Positions 40,333 to 48,180 of a stretch of 64,000 bases of DNA are shown here, piece after piece. A program made the position numbers and the translations under genes. Positions within the stretch are counted from its first letter, which is position 1. The number at the start of each line of letters is the position of its first letter. The notes beneath the pieces were generated by a model. It did not search any database, was not told where the DNA came from, and was given only the letters and a program-made list of their open reading frames with translations. The DNA is from Demequina salsinemoris (GTDB lineage Bacteria > Actinomycetota > Actinomycetes > Actinomycetales > Demequinaceae): NCBI RefSeq assembly GCF_000974805.1, contig NZ_BBQZ01000001.1, forward strand, positions 248,001-312,000. The letters are read 5' to 3'.

Positions 40333-40365
40333 AGAGTCGCAGGGCGACTCTGAGATCGTTCTCAG
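40333..40365. promoter_or_regulatory. Stem-loop and CTGAGA-N4-TCTCAG palindrome, site 2
   Basis: AGAGTCGC-AGG-GCGACTCT (40333-40351) overlaps CTGAGA-TCGT-TCTCAG (40350-40365). The first may be the terminator of the ABC-2 permease gene (28 bases away). The second repeats site 1. The rest of the 39956-40393 gap holds no gene. Confidence 0.5.
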
Positions 40366-40393
40366 AATCGTGACGAACGTCACATTTCGCGCA

Positions 40394-41215
40394 TCAGTTG
40401 TCGTCGTGCCGGGTCCAGCGAAAGGTCCTGACGGCGAGCACGAGCCCGATGATCACCCACGCCGCGAGCACGATCGCGCCGGTCGTGAGCTCCCAGCTGC
40501 CGCGCGCCTCGACGGCGGCGAAGTCCTCGGGCAGGAACACCGACCGCATCCCCTGCGCGAGCCACTTGAGCGGGAAGATCTCCGCGACGTGCTGGAGGAA
40601 CGTCGGGATCTCCGTGTACACGAGGAACACGCCTGAGGTGAACTGTAGGAACAGGACGATCGGCGTGATCACGGCCGAGCCGGACTTGGCGTTGCGCAGC
40701 AGCGTCGACATGGCGATGCCGAGCGTGGTCGCGGCGGCCGTGCCGAGCAGGAACACCCACGCGAACGTCCACCAGTGGCCCGCGTCCGTCGGCAGCGTGA
40801 CGTCGTAGAGGACCACCCCCATCGCGATCAGCAGCGACACCTGCACCGCGGACACGAGCAGCACCTGCGCGACCTTCGCGGCGAAGTACGACGTCGCGGG
40901 CAGCGGGGTGCCGTGGATGCGCTTGAGGACGTCCTCGTCGCGGTCGATCGAGATGGTCATCGCGAGCGACTGGAAGCCCGTGTTGAGGATGCCCGAGGCG
41001 ACCATGCCCGCGAGGAAGTACTGCGCGAACGTCACGCCGGGCGCGATCTCCTCGCCGCCGAACACCGACCCGAACAGGAGCAGCAGCATCATCGGGAAGA
41101 AGAAGATGAACACCATCTGCTCGCGGCTGCGGAAGAACTCCTTGAGCTCGACGCTCAGCCGGGCCCGGGTCATCGACATCCACGTCGGCGTGGACGATGC
41201 GGTGGTGGCGGTCAT
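40394..41215 (-). CDS. ABC-2 type transporter permease
   Basis: 273 residues with six hydrophobic segments. Visible are RLSVELKEFFRSREQMVFIFFFPMMLLLLFGSVF at the first helix, the coupling region TISIDRDEDVLKRIHGTPLP and FTSGVFLVYTEIPTFLQHVAEIFPLKWLAQGMR near the end. This is the drug/lipid exporter (DrrB-like) family. Its start overlaps the ATPase stop (ATGA). The substrate is unknown; antibiotic, lipid or polysaccharide export are typical. Confidence 0.9.
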   Translation of the reverse strand: MTATTASSTPTWMSMTRARLSVELKEFFRSREQMVFIFFFPMMLLLLFGSVFGGEEIAPGVTFAQYFLAGMVASGILNTGFQSLAMTISIDRDEDVLKRIHGTPLPATSYFAAKVAQVLLVSAVQVSLLIAMGVVLYDVTLPTDAGHWWTFAWVFLLGTAAATTLGIAMSTLLRNAKSGSAVITPIVLFLQFTSGVFLVYTEIPTFLQHVAEIFPLKWLAQGMRSVFLPEDFAAVEARGSWELTTGAIVLAAWVIIGLVLAVRTFRWTRHDDN

Positions 41216-42099
41216 GACGTCGCCTCCTCGGTCTCGTCGGGATCAGCGGAGGCGGCGCGCTGGGTGTCGCCGATGAGCTGCAGGTACACGTCCTCGAGCG
41301 AGGGATGGCGCACCTCGAGCGCCTCGATCTCCCCGGGGGTGCGGGAGAGCAGGTCGCGCAGGAAGGCGGAGGCGGTCGCGGTGTGCTCGACGCGATGCGC
41401 GCCGTCCTCGACCCAGCTGATCTGGGCGTCGCTCGCACGGGAGCGCAGGCCCTCGGGGGTGTCGAGCGCGACCAGGCGGCCCGAGGCGATGATGCCGATG
41501 CGGTCGGCCAGGTGGTCGGCCTCGTCGAGGTAGTGCGTGGTGAGCACCACGGTGGTGCCGTCCTCCCTGACGGACTCGATGAGGCCCCAGAACTGGCGGC
41601 GGGCCTCCGGGTCGAATCCCGTGGTCGGCTCGTCGAGGAACACCAGCTCGGGGCGCCCGATCAGCGCGAGGGCCACGTCGAGCCGCCGACGCTGACCGCC
41701 GGACAACGTGGCGGGCTTCGCGCCCGCCTTCTCGGTGAGCCCCACCGCGGCGAGCATCTCGTCCACGTCGAGGGCGTTCGGGTACAGGCGCGCGGCGTAC
41801 TGAAGCGACTCGCGAGCGGTCAGGAGGCCTCGCTCGGAGGTGCCCTGGAGCATCACCCCGACGCGGTGTCGCCACTGCTTGGACGCGCTCTGTGGATCCG
41901 CGCCGAGCACCTCGACCTCGCCCGAGGTGCGCTTGCGGAAGCCCTCGAGGATCTCGACCGTCGTCGACTTGCCGGCCCCGTTGGGGCCGAGCAGGGCGAA
42001 GACCTCGCCCCGGGGGATCTCGAGGTCCAGGCCGTCGACGGCGTGCAGGTCGCCGTAGTGCTTGTGCAGATCCGTGACGCGGATCGCGGGTGCGCTCAT
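41212..42099 (-). CDS. ABC transporter ATP-binding protein (DrrA-like)
   Basis: 295 residues. Walker A GPNGAGKST, signature LSGGQRRRLDVALAL, Walker B LVFLDEPTTGFDP, switch TTHYLDEADHLADR and the C-terminal domain of DrrA-type proteins are visible. ATG 42099 gives MSAPAIRVTDLHKHYG; TAGGCT lies seven bases upstream, so the message is probably leaderless. The in-frame extension to 42384 runs into the aminotransferase gene and is rejected. Forms a two-gene exporter with the permease. Confidence 0.92.
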   Translation of the reverse strand: MSAPAIRVTDLHKHYGDLHAVDGLDLEIPRGEVFALLGPNGAGKSTTVEILEGFRKRTSGEVEVLGADPQSASKQWRHRVGVMLQGTSERGLLTARESLQYAARLYPNALDVDEMLAAVGLTEKAGAKPATLSGGQRRRLDVALALIGRPELVFLDEPTTGFDPEARRQFWGLIESVREDGTTVVLTTHYLDEADHLADRIGIIASGRLVALDTPEGLRSRASDAQISWVEDGAHRVEHTATASAFLRDLLSRTPGEIEALEVRHPSLEDVYLQLIGDTQRAASADPDETEEATS

Positions 42100-42106
42100 G
42101 TGGTCG

Positions 42107-42112
42107 AGCCTA
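42107..42112 (-). promoter_or_regulatory. -10 element (TAGGCT) for the leaderless ABC-2 operon
   Basis: TAGGCT on the minus strand, seven bases, then ATG 42099. Confidence 0.6.
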
Positions 42113-42187
42113 GCGAGACGGGCTGACGCGTCCATCGTCCCGTCGGAGGACTCGCTCCCCAGCGTGAGGCGACGGCCCCCGGACGCA

Positions 42188-42229
42188 CGGAAGGGCCGCA
42201 TCGTCCCTGTGAACGATGCGGCCCTTCCG
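42188..42229 (-). terminator. Aminotransferase terminator containing the 9-mer
   Basis: A perfect 17-bp stem (42188-42204 with 42213-42229), loop of eight bases, 13 bases past the stop. One arm holds GCATCGTCC and the other ACGATGC, an imperfect inverted pair of the dispersed motif. Confidence 0.85.
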
Positions 42230-42241
42230 GAAGAGGCGGGC

Positions 42242-43447
42242 CTACTCGGCCAGCAGCGACTGGATGCGGCCGACGCCCTCGGCGAGGTCCTCGTCCCCGA
42301 GCGCGTAGCTGAGGCGAAGGAAGCCCGAGGGGCCGAAGGCCTCTCCGGGCACCACGGCGACCTCGACCTCGTCGAGGATGACACCGGCGAGGTCGGCGGA
42401 CGAGGTGATCTCCTTGCCGCGGACGGTGCGGCCGATGAGCCCCTCGACGGACGGGTACGCGTAGAACGCGCCCTTGGGGGTCGGGCACACGACGCCGTCG
42501 ATCTCGCGCAGCATCGACATCATCGTGCGGCGGCGACGGTCGAACGCCGTGCGCATCTCGTGGACCGCCTCGAGGCCGCCGTCGAGCGCGGCGATCGCGG
42601 CGCGCTGCGAGACGTTCGCGACGTTCGACGTCAGGTGCGACTGGAAGTTCCCGGCCGCCTTGATGACGTCCATCGGGCCGACCATCCAGCCCACGCGCCA
42701 TCCGGTCATCGCGTAGGTCTTGGCGACGCCGTTGAGGACGATGGTCTGGTCGGCCAGGTCCGGAACCAGCTTGAGGATGGGGGAGAAGACCGCGTCCTCG
42801 TACAGCAGGTGCTCGTAGATCTCGTCGGTGAGGACCCAGATGCCGTGCTCGAGCGCCCACTCGCCGATCGCCTTGGTCTGCTCGGGCGAGTAGACGGCGC
42901 CGGTCGGGTTGGACGGCGAGCAGAACAGCAGCGCCTTGGTGTTCTCGGTGCGCGCGGCCTCGAGCTGCTCGACCGTGACGAGGTAGTCCTGGTCGGCGCC
43001 CGCGAAGACCTCGACGGGCACGCCACCGGCGAGCGAGATCGCCTCGGGGTACGTGGTCCAGTACGGCGCGGGCAGGAGGACCTCGTCGCCCGGGTCCACG
43101 ATCGCGGCGAACGCCTGGAACACGGCCTGCTTGCCGCCGTTGGTCACGAGCACGCTCGCGGGGTCGATCTCGTAGCCCGAGTCGCGCAGCGTCTTCGCGG
43201 CGATCGCCTGCTTGAGCTCGGGCAGGCCGCCCGCGGGGCTGTAGCGGTGGTTCCTCGGGTCCTTCGCGGCGGCGACCGCGGCCTCGACGATGTAGTCGGG
43301 CGTGGGGAAGTCCGGCTCACCGGCGCCGAAGCCGATGACGGGGCGGCCGGCGGCCTTGAGGGCCTTGGCCTTGGAGTCCACGGCGAGCGTGGCGGACGGC
43401 GCGATGGCGCCGAGGCGGGCAGAGACGCGGCGAGCGGGAGCAGTCAT
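42242..43447 (-). CDS. Aspartate aminotransferase family protein (class I)
   Basis: 401-residue PLP enzyme, type I fold. Seen are [14 protein letters not shown] (substrate and PLP-cap region), [34 protein letters not shown] and the Schiff-base lysine in [17 protein letters not shown]. The Arg that binds the alpha-carboxylate is in [13 protein letters not shown]. This is the aspartate/prephenate aminotransferase (AspC/AspB) group, making aspartate or arogenate. It sits next to tRNA-Trp/secE in many actinobacteria and is divergent from them. Confidence 0.92.
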   Translation of the reverse strand: MTAPARRVSARLGAIAPSATLAVDSKAKALKAAGRPVIGFGAGEPDFPTPDYIVEAAVAAAKDPRNHRYSPAGGLPELKQAIAAKTLRDSGYEIDPASVLVTNGGKQAVFQAFAAIVDPGDEVLLPAPYWTTYPEAISLAGGVPVEVFAGADQDYLVTVEQLEAARTENTKALLFCSPSNPTGAVYSPEQTKAIGEWALEHGIWVLTDEIYEHLLYEDAVFSPILKLVPDLADQTIVLNGVAKTYAMTGWRVGWMVGPMDVIKAAGNFQSHLTSNVANVSQRAAIAALDGGLEAVHEMRTAFDRRRRTMMSMLREIDGVVCPTPKGAFYAYPSVEGLIGRTVRGKEITSSADLAGVILDEVEVAVVPGEAFGPSGFLRLSYALGDEDLAEGVGRIQSLLAE

Positions 43448-43502
43448 GGCACCATTGTTCCACCAACGGCGTTCGCGACGATGCGGGCGCCTGGGGACCG
43501 GG

Positions 43503-43532
43503 TTCGCATCTCGGACGGAGATCGCGTACTAT
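43503..43532 (+). promoter_or_regulatory. Promoter for the tRNA-Trp-secE-nusG unit
   Basis: TTCGCA (43503-43508), 18-base spacer, TACTAT (43527-43532), about 85 bases before tRNA-Trp. Confidence 0.6.
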
Positions 43533-43616
43533 GGCTCCTCGGCACTTGACAGTAGCCATGATGGTCCGCGCCCTGGTGCGGACAGGTGGTCAAGAGCCTC
43601 GGGGCCCAACCCCCGA

Positions 43617-43689
43617 AGGGCAGTGGCGCAATTGGTAGCGCATCGGTCTCCAAAACCGACGGTTGGGGGTTCGAGTCCCTCCTGCCCTG
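43617..43689 (+). tRNA. tRNA-Trp (anticodon CCA)
   Basis: 73 bases. Acceptor AGGGCAG pairs with CTGCCCT; the anticodon loop CTCCAAA carries CCA, closed by TCGGT/ACCGA; T-loop TTCGAGT. It lies 61 bases before secE, the usual actinobacterial arrangement. Confidence 0.97.
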
Positions 43690-43750
43690 CGTTCAGCGGA
43701 CGCGTCCTCCGCGACGCACCCTCCACACCACGCAAGCAAAGGAATTCTCG

Positions 43751-44008
43751 GTGAGCGAATCCGTCGTGACCGACACTGGAGATAAGGACCCGCGCCACGA
43801 GTCGCGCGAGGGCCGGAACATCTTCGGTCGCATCGCGCTGTTCGTGCGCCAGGTGGTCTCCCAGCTCCGCCTGGTCGTGACGCCCACGGTTCCCGAGTGG
43901 ATCCGTCTCATCGGCGTGGTCCTGGGATTCGTCGCGGTGATGATGGCGCTCGCGTTCTCGCTCGACTTCGTGTTCGGGTGGGGCGCGTCATTGGTGTTCG
44001 GCGACTAG
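43751..44008 (+). CDS. secE: Preprotein translocase subunit SecE
   Basis: 85 residues. An acidic, hydrophilic N-terminus leads to the SecE amphipathic region and single membrane helix: FVRQVVSQLRLVVTPTVPEWIRLIGVVLGFVAVMMALAFSLDFVFGWGA. It clamps the SecY channel. GTG 43751 has AAAGGA upstream; longer open frame upstream runs through tRNA-Trp. nusG follows after 26 bases. Confidence 0.95.
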   Translation: MSESVVTDTGDKDPRHESREGRNIFGRIALFVRQVVSQLRLVVTPTVPEWIRLIGVVLGFVAVMMALAFSLDFVFGWGASLVFGD

Positions 44009-44034
44009 CCGAGTAGTGAAGGAGTCGAGAGACC

Positions 44035-44829
44035 GTGAGTGACGAGAAGATCGACGAGGCGCTGAGCGCCGTCGAGACCGTGGACGAGGACACCGTCCCC
44101 GCGGTCGACGAGGCCGACCTCGGCGACGCCCCGATCGACGCCATCGTGACCGGCGACGACGACACCGTGCCCGCGGAGCCCGAGGCCCCCGCCGAGGAGG
44201 CCGCCATGGCCGAGGAGGCCGAGCCCGCGATGGACGAGGACCTGCGCGCCTCGCTGCGCATGCAGGAGGGCGACTGGTTCGTCATCCACAGCTACTCGGG
44301 CCACGAGAAGCGCGTCAAGCAGGCGATCGAGCACCGTCGCGAGAGCCTCAACATGGAGGATCACATCTTCCAGGTCGAGGTGCCGATGGAGGAGGTCGCC
44401 GAGATCAAGAACGGCCAGCGCAAGAAGGTCACCCGCGTGCGGATGCCCGGATACGTGCTGGTCCGCATGTACCTCGACGACGAGTCGTGGGGCACCGTGC
44501 GCAACACGCCCGGCGTCACCGGCTTCGTCGGCCACGCGCACCAGCCCGTGCCGCTGACCATCGACGAGGTGTACAGCATGCTCGTCGGCCCCGAGACCGA
44601 GGCCGCTGGCACGTCCGACGAGAGCGGCGAGGCCGCCCCGTCGAAGCCGACCGTCGAGGTCGACTTCGAGGTCGGCGAGTCGATCACCGTCATCGACGGC
44701 CCCTTCGCGACCCTGCCGGGCACGATTTCCGAGATCAGCGTGGAGAGCCAGAAGCTCCACGTCCTCGTCTCCATCTTCGGCCGGGAGACCCCGGTCGAGC
44801 TGTCGTTCAACCAGGTGCAGAAGCTCTAG
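44035..44829 (+). CDS. nusG: Transcription termination/antitermination factor NusG
   Basis: 264 residues. The first 75 are an acidic Asp/Glu/Ala extension found in actinobacterial NusG. Then come the NGN domain ([50 protein letters not shown]) and the KOW domain ([24 protein letters not shown]) that contacts ribosome or Rho. It binds RNA polymerase and modulates elongation. GTG 44035 follows GAAGGAG. Same operon as secE. Confidence 0.97.
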   Translation: MSDEKIDEALSAVETVDEDTVPAVDEADLGDAPIDAIVTGDDDTVPAEPEAPAEEAAMAEEAEPAMDEDLRASLRMQEGDWFVIHSYSGHEKRVKQAIEHRRESLNMEDHIFQVEVPMEEVAEIKNGQRKKVTRVRMPGYVLVRMYLDDESWGTVRNTPGVTGFVGHAHQPVPLTIDEVYSMLVGPETEAAGTSDESGEAAPSKPTVEVDFEVGESITVIDGPFATLPGTISEISVESQKLHVLVSIFGRETPVELSFNQVQKL

Positions 44830-44890
44830 TCGAACGACGCACATGGCGGCGGCCAGCCGTCATTCAAGCAAGTAAAGGACCCGAAACAAC

Positions 44891-45322
44891 ATGGCAGCCC
44901 CTAAGAAGAAGGTTGCCGGCCTGATCAAGCTTCAGATCCAGGCCGGTGCCGCGAACCCTGCTCCGCCTGTCGGCCCCGCACTGGGCCAGCACGGCGTGAA
45001 CATCATGGAGTTCTGCAAGGCCTACAACGCGGCCACCGAGTCGCAGCGTGGCAACATCATCCCCGTGGAGATCACGGTCTACGAGGACCGTTCCTTCACG
45101 TTCATCACGAAGACCCCTCCGGCCTCGCAGCTCATCAAGAAGGCTGCCGGCGTCGCCAAGGGCTCGGGCGTTCCGCACACGCAGAAGGTCGGCTCGCTGA
45201 CCGACGCTCAGGTGCGCGAGATCGCGGAGATGAAGATGCAGGACCTCAACGCGAACGACATCGACGCCGCGGCGAAGATCATCGCCGGCACCGCCCGCTC
45301 CATGGGCATCACGGTCGAGTAA
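44891..45322 (+). CDS. rplK: Ribosomal protein L11
   Basis: 143 residues of the 50S GTPase-centre protein. [39 protein letters not shown] at the N-terminus and the rRNA-binding C-terminal domain ([22 protein letters not shown]) are textbook. It follows nusG by 61 bases with an AAAGGA site before the ATG. Confidence 0.98.
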   Translation: MAAPKKKVAGLIKLQIQAGAANPAPPVGPALGQHGVNIMEFCKAYNAATESQRGNIIPVEITVYEDRSFTFITKTPPASQLIKKAAGVAKGSGVPHTQKVGSLTDAQVREIAEMKMQDLNANDIDAAAKIIAGTARSMGITVE

Positions 45323-45390
45323 GACCGCATACAGACATCCAGTGGGAGGGCCGCGTTGGGCCCGCCACCACGACTGCAAAGGACAAGCAG

Positions 45391-46089
45391 ATGACCACGC
45401 GCTCCAAGGCTTACCGCGACGCAGCCCAGCTCGTCGACCGTAGCCAGCTCTACACCCCCACCGAGGCCGTCGGCCTCGCGATCAAGACGGGCTCCAAGAA
45501 CACCGACTCGACCATCGACGTCGTGTTCAAGCTCGGCGTCGACCCGCGTCACGCCGACCAGATGGTCCGTTCCACCGTCATCCTGCCTCACGGCACCGGC
45601 AAGACCGCTCGGGTCCTGGTCTTCGCCAATGGTGACAAGGCGGATGCCGCTCGCGAGGCGGGCGCCGACATCGTCGGCGGCGATGAGCTCATCGCCGAGG
45701 TGGCCGACGGCCGCCAGGACTTCGACGTCGTCGTCGCGACGCCGGACCTCATGGGCAAGGTCGGCCGACTGGGCAAGGTGCTCGGTCCCCGCGGCCTCAT
45801 GCCGAACCCCAAGACCGGTACGGTCACCATGGACGTGGTGAAGGCCGTCACCGAGATCAAGGGCGGAAAGATCGAGTTCCGTGTCGACAAGCACGCGAAC
45901 CTTCACACCATCCTCGGCAAGGCCTCGTTCGGTGAGCAGAAGCTCGCCGAGAACTTCCAGGCCGTGCTCGACGAGATCATGCGTGTGAAGCCGTCGGCCT
46001 CGAAGGGTCGCTACATCATCAAGACCGCGATCTCCGCGACGCAGGGCCCCGGCATCCCCGTGGACGCCCTCGCGAAGACCGAGGCGTAA
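45391..46089 (+). CDS. rplA: Ribosomal protein L1
   Basis: 232 residues. The L1 signature [25 protein letters not shown] is present. It builds the mobile L1 stalk and in many bacteria represses its own operon. ATG 45391 follows AAAGGACAAG. A strong terminator follows at once. Confidence 0.98.
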   Translation: MTTRSKAYRDAAQLVDRSQLYTPTEAVGLAIKTGSKNTDSTIDVVFKLGVDPRHADQMVRSTVILPHGTGKTARVLVFANGDKADAAREAGADIVGGDELIAEVADGRQDFDVVVATPDLMGKVGRLGKVLGPRGLMPNPKTGTVTMDVVKAVTEIKGGKIEFRVDKHANLHTILGKASFGEQKLAENFQAVLDEIMRVKPSASKGRYIIKTAISATQGPGIPVDALAKTEA

Positions 46090-46110
46090 GCCTCGCGCGT
46101 CTGACGCGAT

Positions 46111-46147
46111 ATCGGGCCCGACCCTTCAGGGGGTCGGGCCCGATTTG
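46111..46147 (+). terminator. rplK-rplA terminator
   Basis: A perfect 14-bp stem (46111-46124 with 46131-46144), six-base loop, then TTTG. The second arm runs into the -35 region of the rplJ promoter. Confidence 0.88.
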
Positions 46148-46173
46148 CGTTTGCTGGGGGCGTCACGTAGAGT
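46145..46173 (+). promoter_or_regulatory. rplJ-rplL promoter
   Basis: TTGCGT (46145-46150), 17-base spacer, TAGAGT (46168-46173), directly after the rplA terminator. Confidence 0.75.
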
Positions 46174-46179
46174 TGCCAC

Positions 46180-46358
46180 GCCCAAGACCGCGGGTTGTCG
46201 GATCTGGTTCGCCAGGAACGACCGAAGCTCCACTGAGGTGGGGACCGGCGCAGGTGAGAAAGTAGCACTCCGTGTGCGAACCCTTGGGCGGCCTTGCGGC
46301 CGCCTTTCGTGTGTTCGGCGCGTGTGAGCCACGGCCCCGCCTGCGCGGGGCCTTTCCT
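46180..46358 (+). ncRNA. Ribosomal protein L10 leader with two hairpins
   Basis: The 5' leader of rplJL. The AAGACCGCGGGT segment and following helices resemble the L10 leader that binds the L10-L12 complex to control its own synthesis. Two GC hairpins follow: 46288-46305 (GGCGGCC, loop TTGC, then TTT) and 46333-46352 (GGCCCCGC, loop CTGC, then TTTCCTG). Either can act as attenuator. Confidence 0.8.
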
Positions 46359-46404
46359 GTATGTGGGGCGGGCACCGGCGGTCACTTTCCCTGAAAGGAC
46401 AACT

Positions 46405-46926
46405 ATGGCGACGCCCGAGAAGGTGGCGGCAGTCAAGGAGCTCGCGGACCAGTTCCGTGCCTCCAACGCTGTCATGATCACCGAGTACCGCGGCCTCAGC
46501 GTCCCGCAGCTCGCCGAGCTGCGCGTGGCGCTCCGCGGAGAGGCGACCTACACGGTCGCCAAGAACACTCTCACGGCGCTCGCGGCCAAGGATGCAGGCG
46601 TGGAGGGTCTCGATGACCTCCTGTCCGGCCCCTCGGCCATTGCGTTCGTCACCGGTGACCCGGTGGCGGCTGCAAAGGGTCTGAAGGCTTTTGCCAAGGC
46701 GAACGACAAGCTCATCATCAAGGGCGGCGTTCTCGACGGCAATGCGATCTCGGCTGACGAGATCAACAAGCTGGCGGACCTCGAGTCCCGCGAGGTGCTC
46801 CTCGCCAAGGCAGCCGGCGCCATGAAGGCGTCGCTCTTTGGTGCTGCGTACCTGTTCCAGGCGCCGCTCGCTCAGGCAGCGCGCGCCGCAGACGCCCTGC
46901 GTGCGAAGCAGGAAGACGCGGCCTAA
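46405..46926 (+). CDS. rplJ: Ribosomal protein L10
   Basis: 173 residues, base of the L12 stalk. [20 protein letters not shown] and [18 protein letters not shown] are typical, and the Ala-rich C-terminal helix that carries L12 dimers is present. GAAAGGA lies before ATG 46405. Expressed with rplL under the L10 leader. Confidence 0.97.
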   Translation: MATPEKVAAVKELADQFRASNAVMITEYRGLSVPQLAELRVALRGEATYTVAKNTLTALAAKDAGVEGLDDLLSGPSAIAFVTGDPVAAAKGLKAFAKANDKLIIKGGVLDGNAISADEINKLADLESREVLLAKAAGAMKASLFGAAYLFQAPLAQAARAADALRAKQEDAA

Positions 46927-46983
46927 GGGCCGCACCCCACTACACACCTCTGCTTCACGCAGGCTGAAAGTTAGGAAGTCATC

Positions 46984-47370
46984 ATGGCTAAGCTCACCAC
47001 CGCCGAGCTCATCGACGCGTTCAAGGAGCTCACCCTCATCGAGCTGTCCGAGTTCGTGAAGGCGTTCGAGGAGACCTTCGAGGTCACCGCCGCCGCCCCG
47101 GCCGCCGTCGCCGTTGCCGCCGCCCCCGCGGGCGAGGCCGCTGCCGAGGTCGAGGAGAAGGACGAGTTCGACGTCATCCTCGCCGCCGTCGGCGACAAGA
47201 AGATCCAGGTCATCAAGGAGGTGCGCGCGCTCACGTCGCTCGGCCTCGGTGAGGCCAAGGCTCTTGTCGACGGTGCCCCGAAGGCCGTCCTTGAGGGCGC
47301 CAAGAAGGAGGACGCCGAGAAGGCCAAGGAGGCCCTCGAGGCCGCCGGCGCCACCGTCGAGCTCAAGTAA
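46984..47370 (+). CDS. rplL: Ribosomal protein L7/L12
   Basis: 128 residues. N-terminal dimerisation helices ([29 protein letters not shown]), an Ala/Pro hinge, and the factor-binding C-terminal domain ([36 protein letters not shown]). It recruits translational GTPases. Preceded by AGGAAG; separated from rplJ by 57 bases. Confidence 0.98.
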   Translation: MAKLTTAELIDAFKELTLIELSEFVKAFEETFEVTAAAPAAVAVAAAPAGEAAAEVEEKDEFDVILAAVGDKKIQVIKEVRALTSLGLGEAKALVDGAPKAVLEGAKKEDAEKAKEALEAAGATVELK

Positions 47371-47415
47371 TTCCCGCGGCGCCGCGCTGCGCGCGGCATA
47401 GCCGCTGCTTGACTC

Positions 47416-47457
47416 AAGGCCGGGTCACCCCTCGCGGGGTGGCCCGGCCTTCGTCTT
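47416..47457 (+). terminator. rplL terminator
   Basis: A 16-bp stem with one G-U pair (47416-47431 with 47436-47451), loop TCGC, followed by CGTCTT. Confidence 0.88.
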
Positions 47458-47640
47458 CCCGCCAAGACCGTCCTTCTGACCGGACAGTCCTTCCGCCTGG
47501 ACGATGCGAATCCTGCCCTCGCCAGAATCCTCACCCGGGCACGGCATCGTCCATGGAAGCGCTCCGGTGCGACCCGCATCGTCCCTGCTCCGCCGATCAG
47601 CGGCCGCATCGTCGCCGTGCGAGCGCCCTGCCGCCGGCAT

Positions 47641-47733
47641 GTCGAACCAATCTCAACCGCGACACTCCCGCGACGCGCCGTGACGACCCTCGCCACGCTG
47701 GCGTGTCGGACCTGAGATTGGTTCAGACTGTCG
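47641..47733. repeat. Intergenic palindromic element, AACCAATCT family, copy 3
   Basis: Ends GAACCAATCT (47644-47653) and complement (47715-47724). The interior, forward, aligns with copy 1 reversed (GCGACACTCCCGCGACGCGCC against GCGACACCCCGGCGACACGCC), so the family has an orientation. It lies between two co-directional genes. Confidence 0.85.
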
Positions 47734-47779
47734 GCGCGAGGCGGGGCGAGGTCCGTCCTCGCCGGCTGCCATGCACCCC

Positions 47780-47858
47780 GCACGGATCCGGATCCGACAC
47801 CCCGTCGACACGCCGACGGATCGTGCGACACGCCCGCGCGTCGCACGGGAATCCGTGC
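47780..47858. repeat. Palindromic element with GCACGGAT ends
   Basis: GCACGGAT (47780-47787) and complement ATCCGTGC (47851-47858) bound a 79-bp element. The core CGACACCCCGTCGACACGCC closely resembles the core of AACCAATCT copy 1 read in reverse, despite different ends. Confidence 0.65.
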
Positions 47859-47990
47859 GCAGCGCATGGGGGAGGGGCGCCTGGACGATGCGTCGCCGAG
47901 CGCGCGCTGATCAGGCCCGATACGGTGGGAGCCGTATCCACAAGCGATCGTGAACTTGGTGACACTTCTGCACCGACCCGCGCGGCACCC

Positions 47991-48019
47991 TTGACGAGCG
48001 GCGCAACGAGGTGGACAAT
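47991..48019 (+). promoter_or_regulatory. rpoBC promoter
   Basis: TTGACG (47991-47996), 17-base spacer, GACAAT (48014-48019). The -35 element is close to consensus. Confidence 0.72.
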
Positions 48020-48180
48020 CACTTGTTTCCGCGCTAGTCTAGCGACCGCGCTGTCTTTTGCCTTGCCCTCAGATGCCTACCCGGCGTGCGACCGTCACCC
48101 GACGGAAACGCCCCGGGATCCGGTGGAGCCGTGGCTGGACGACGTGTACACGCACGATCATCACAGGGAAGGACCCGCCC

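Larger units (their letters stand above)
47458..48180. other. Long gene-free region between rplL and rpoB
   Basis: About 720 bases with no credible gene. It holds four exact 9-mers (47499, 47544, 47576, 47883) and one near match (47604), palindromic element copy 3 (47641-47733), a second palindromic element (47780-47858), the rpoB promoter (47991-48019) and a leader of roughly 150 bases before the rpoB TTG. Confidence 0.7.

Noticed and set aside
39956..40333. N-terminal extension of the Asp-rich protein
   Set aside because: The extension is Pro/Arg-rich shadow sequence across the promoter region. ATG 39955 begins a proper signal-anchor.
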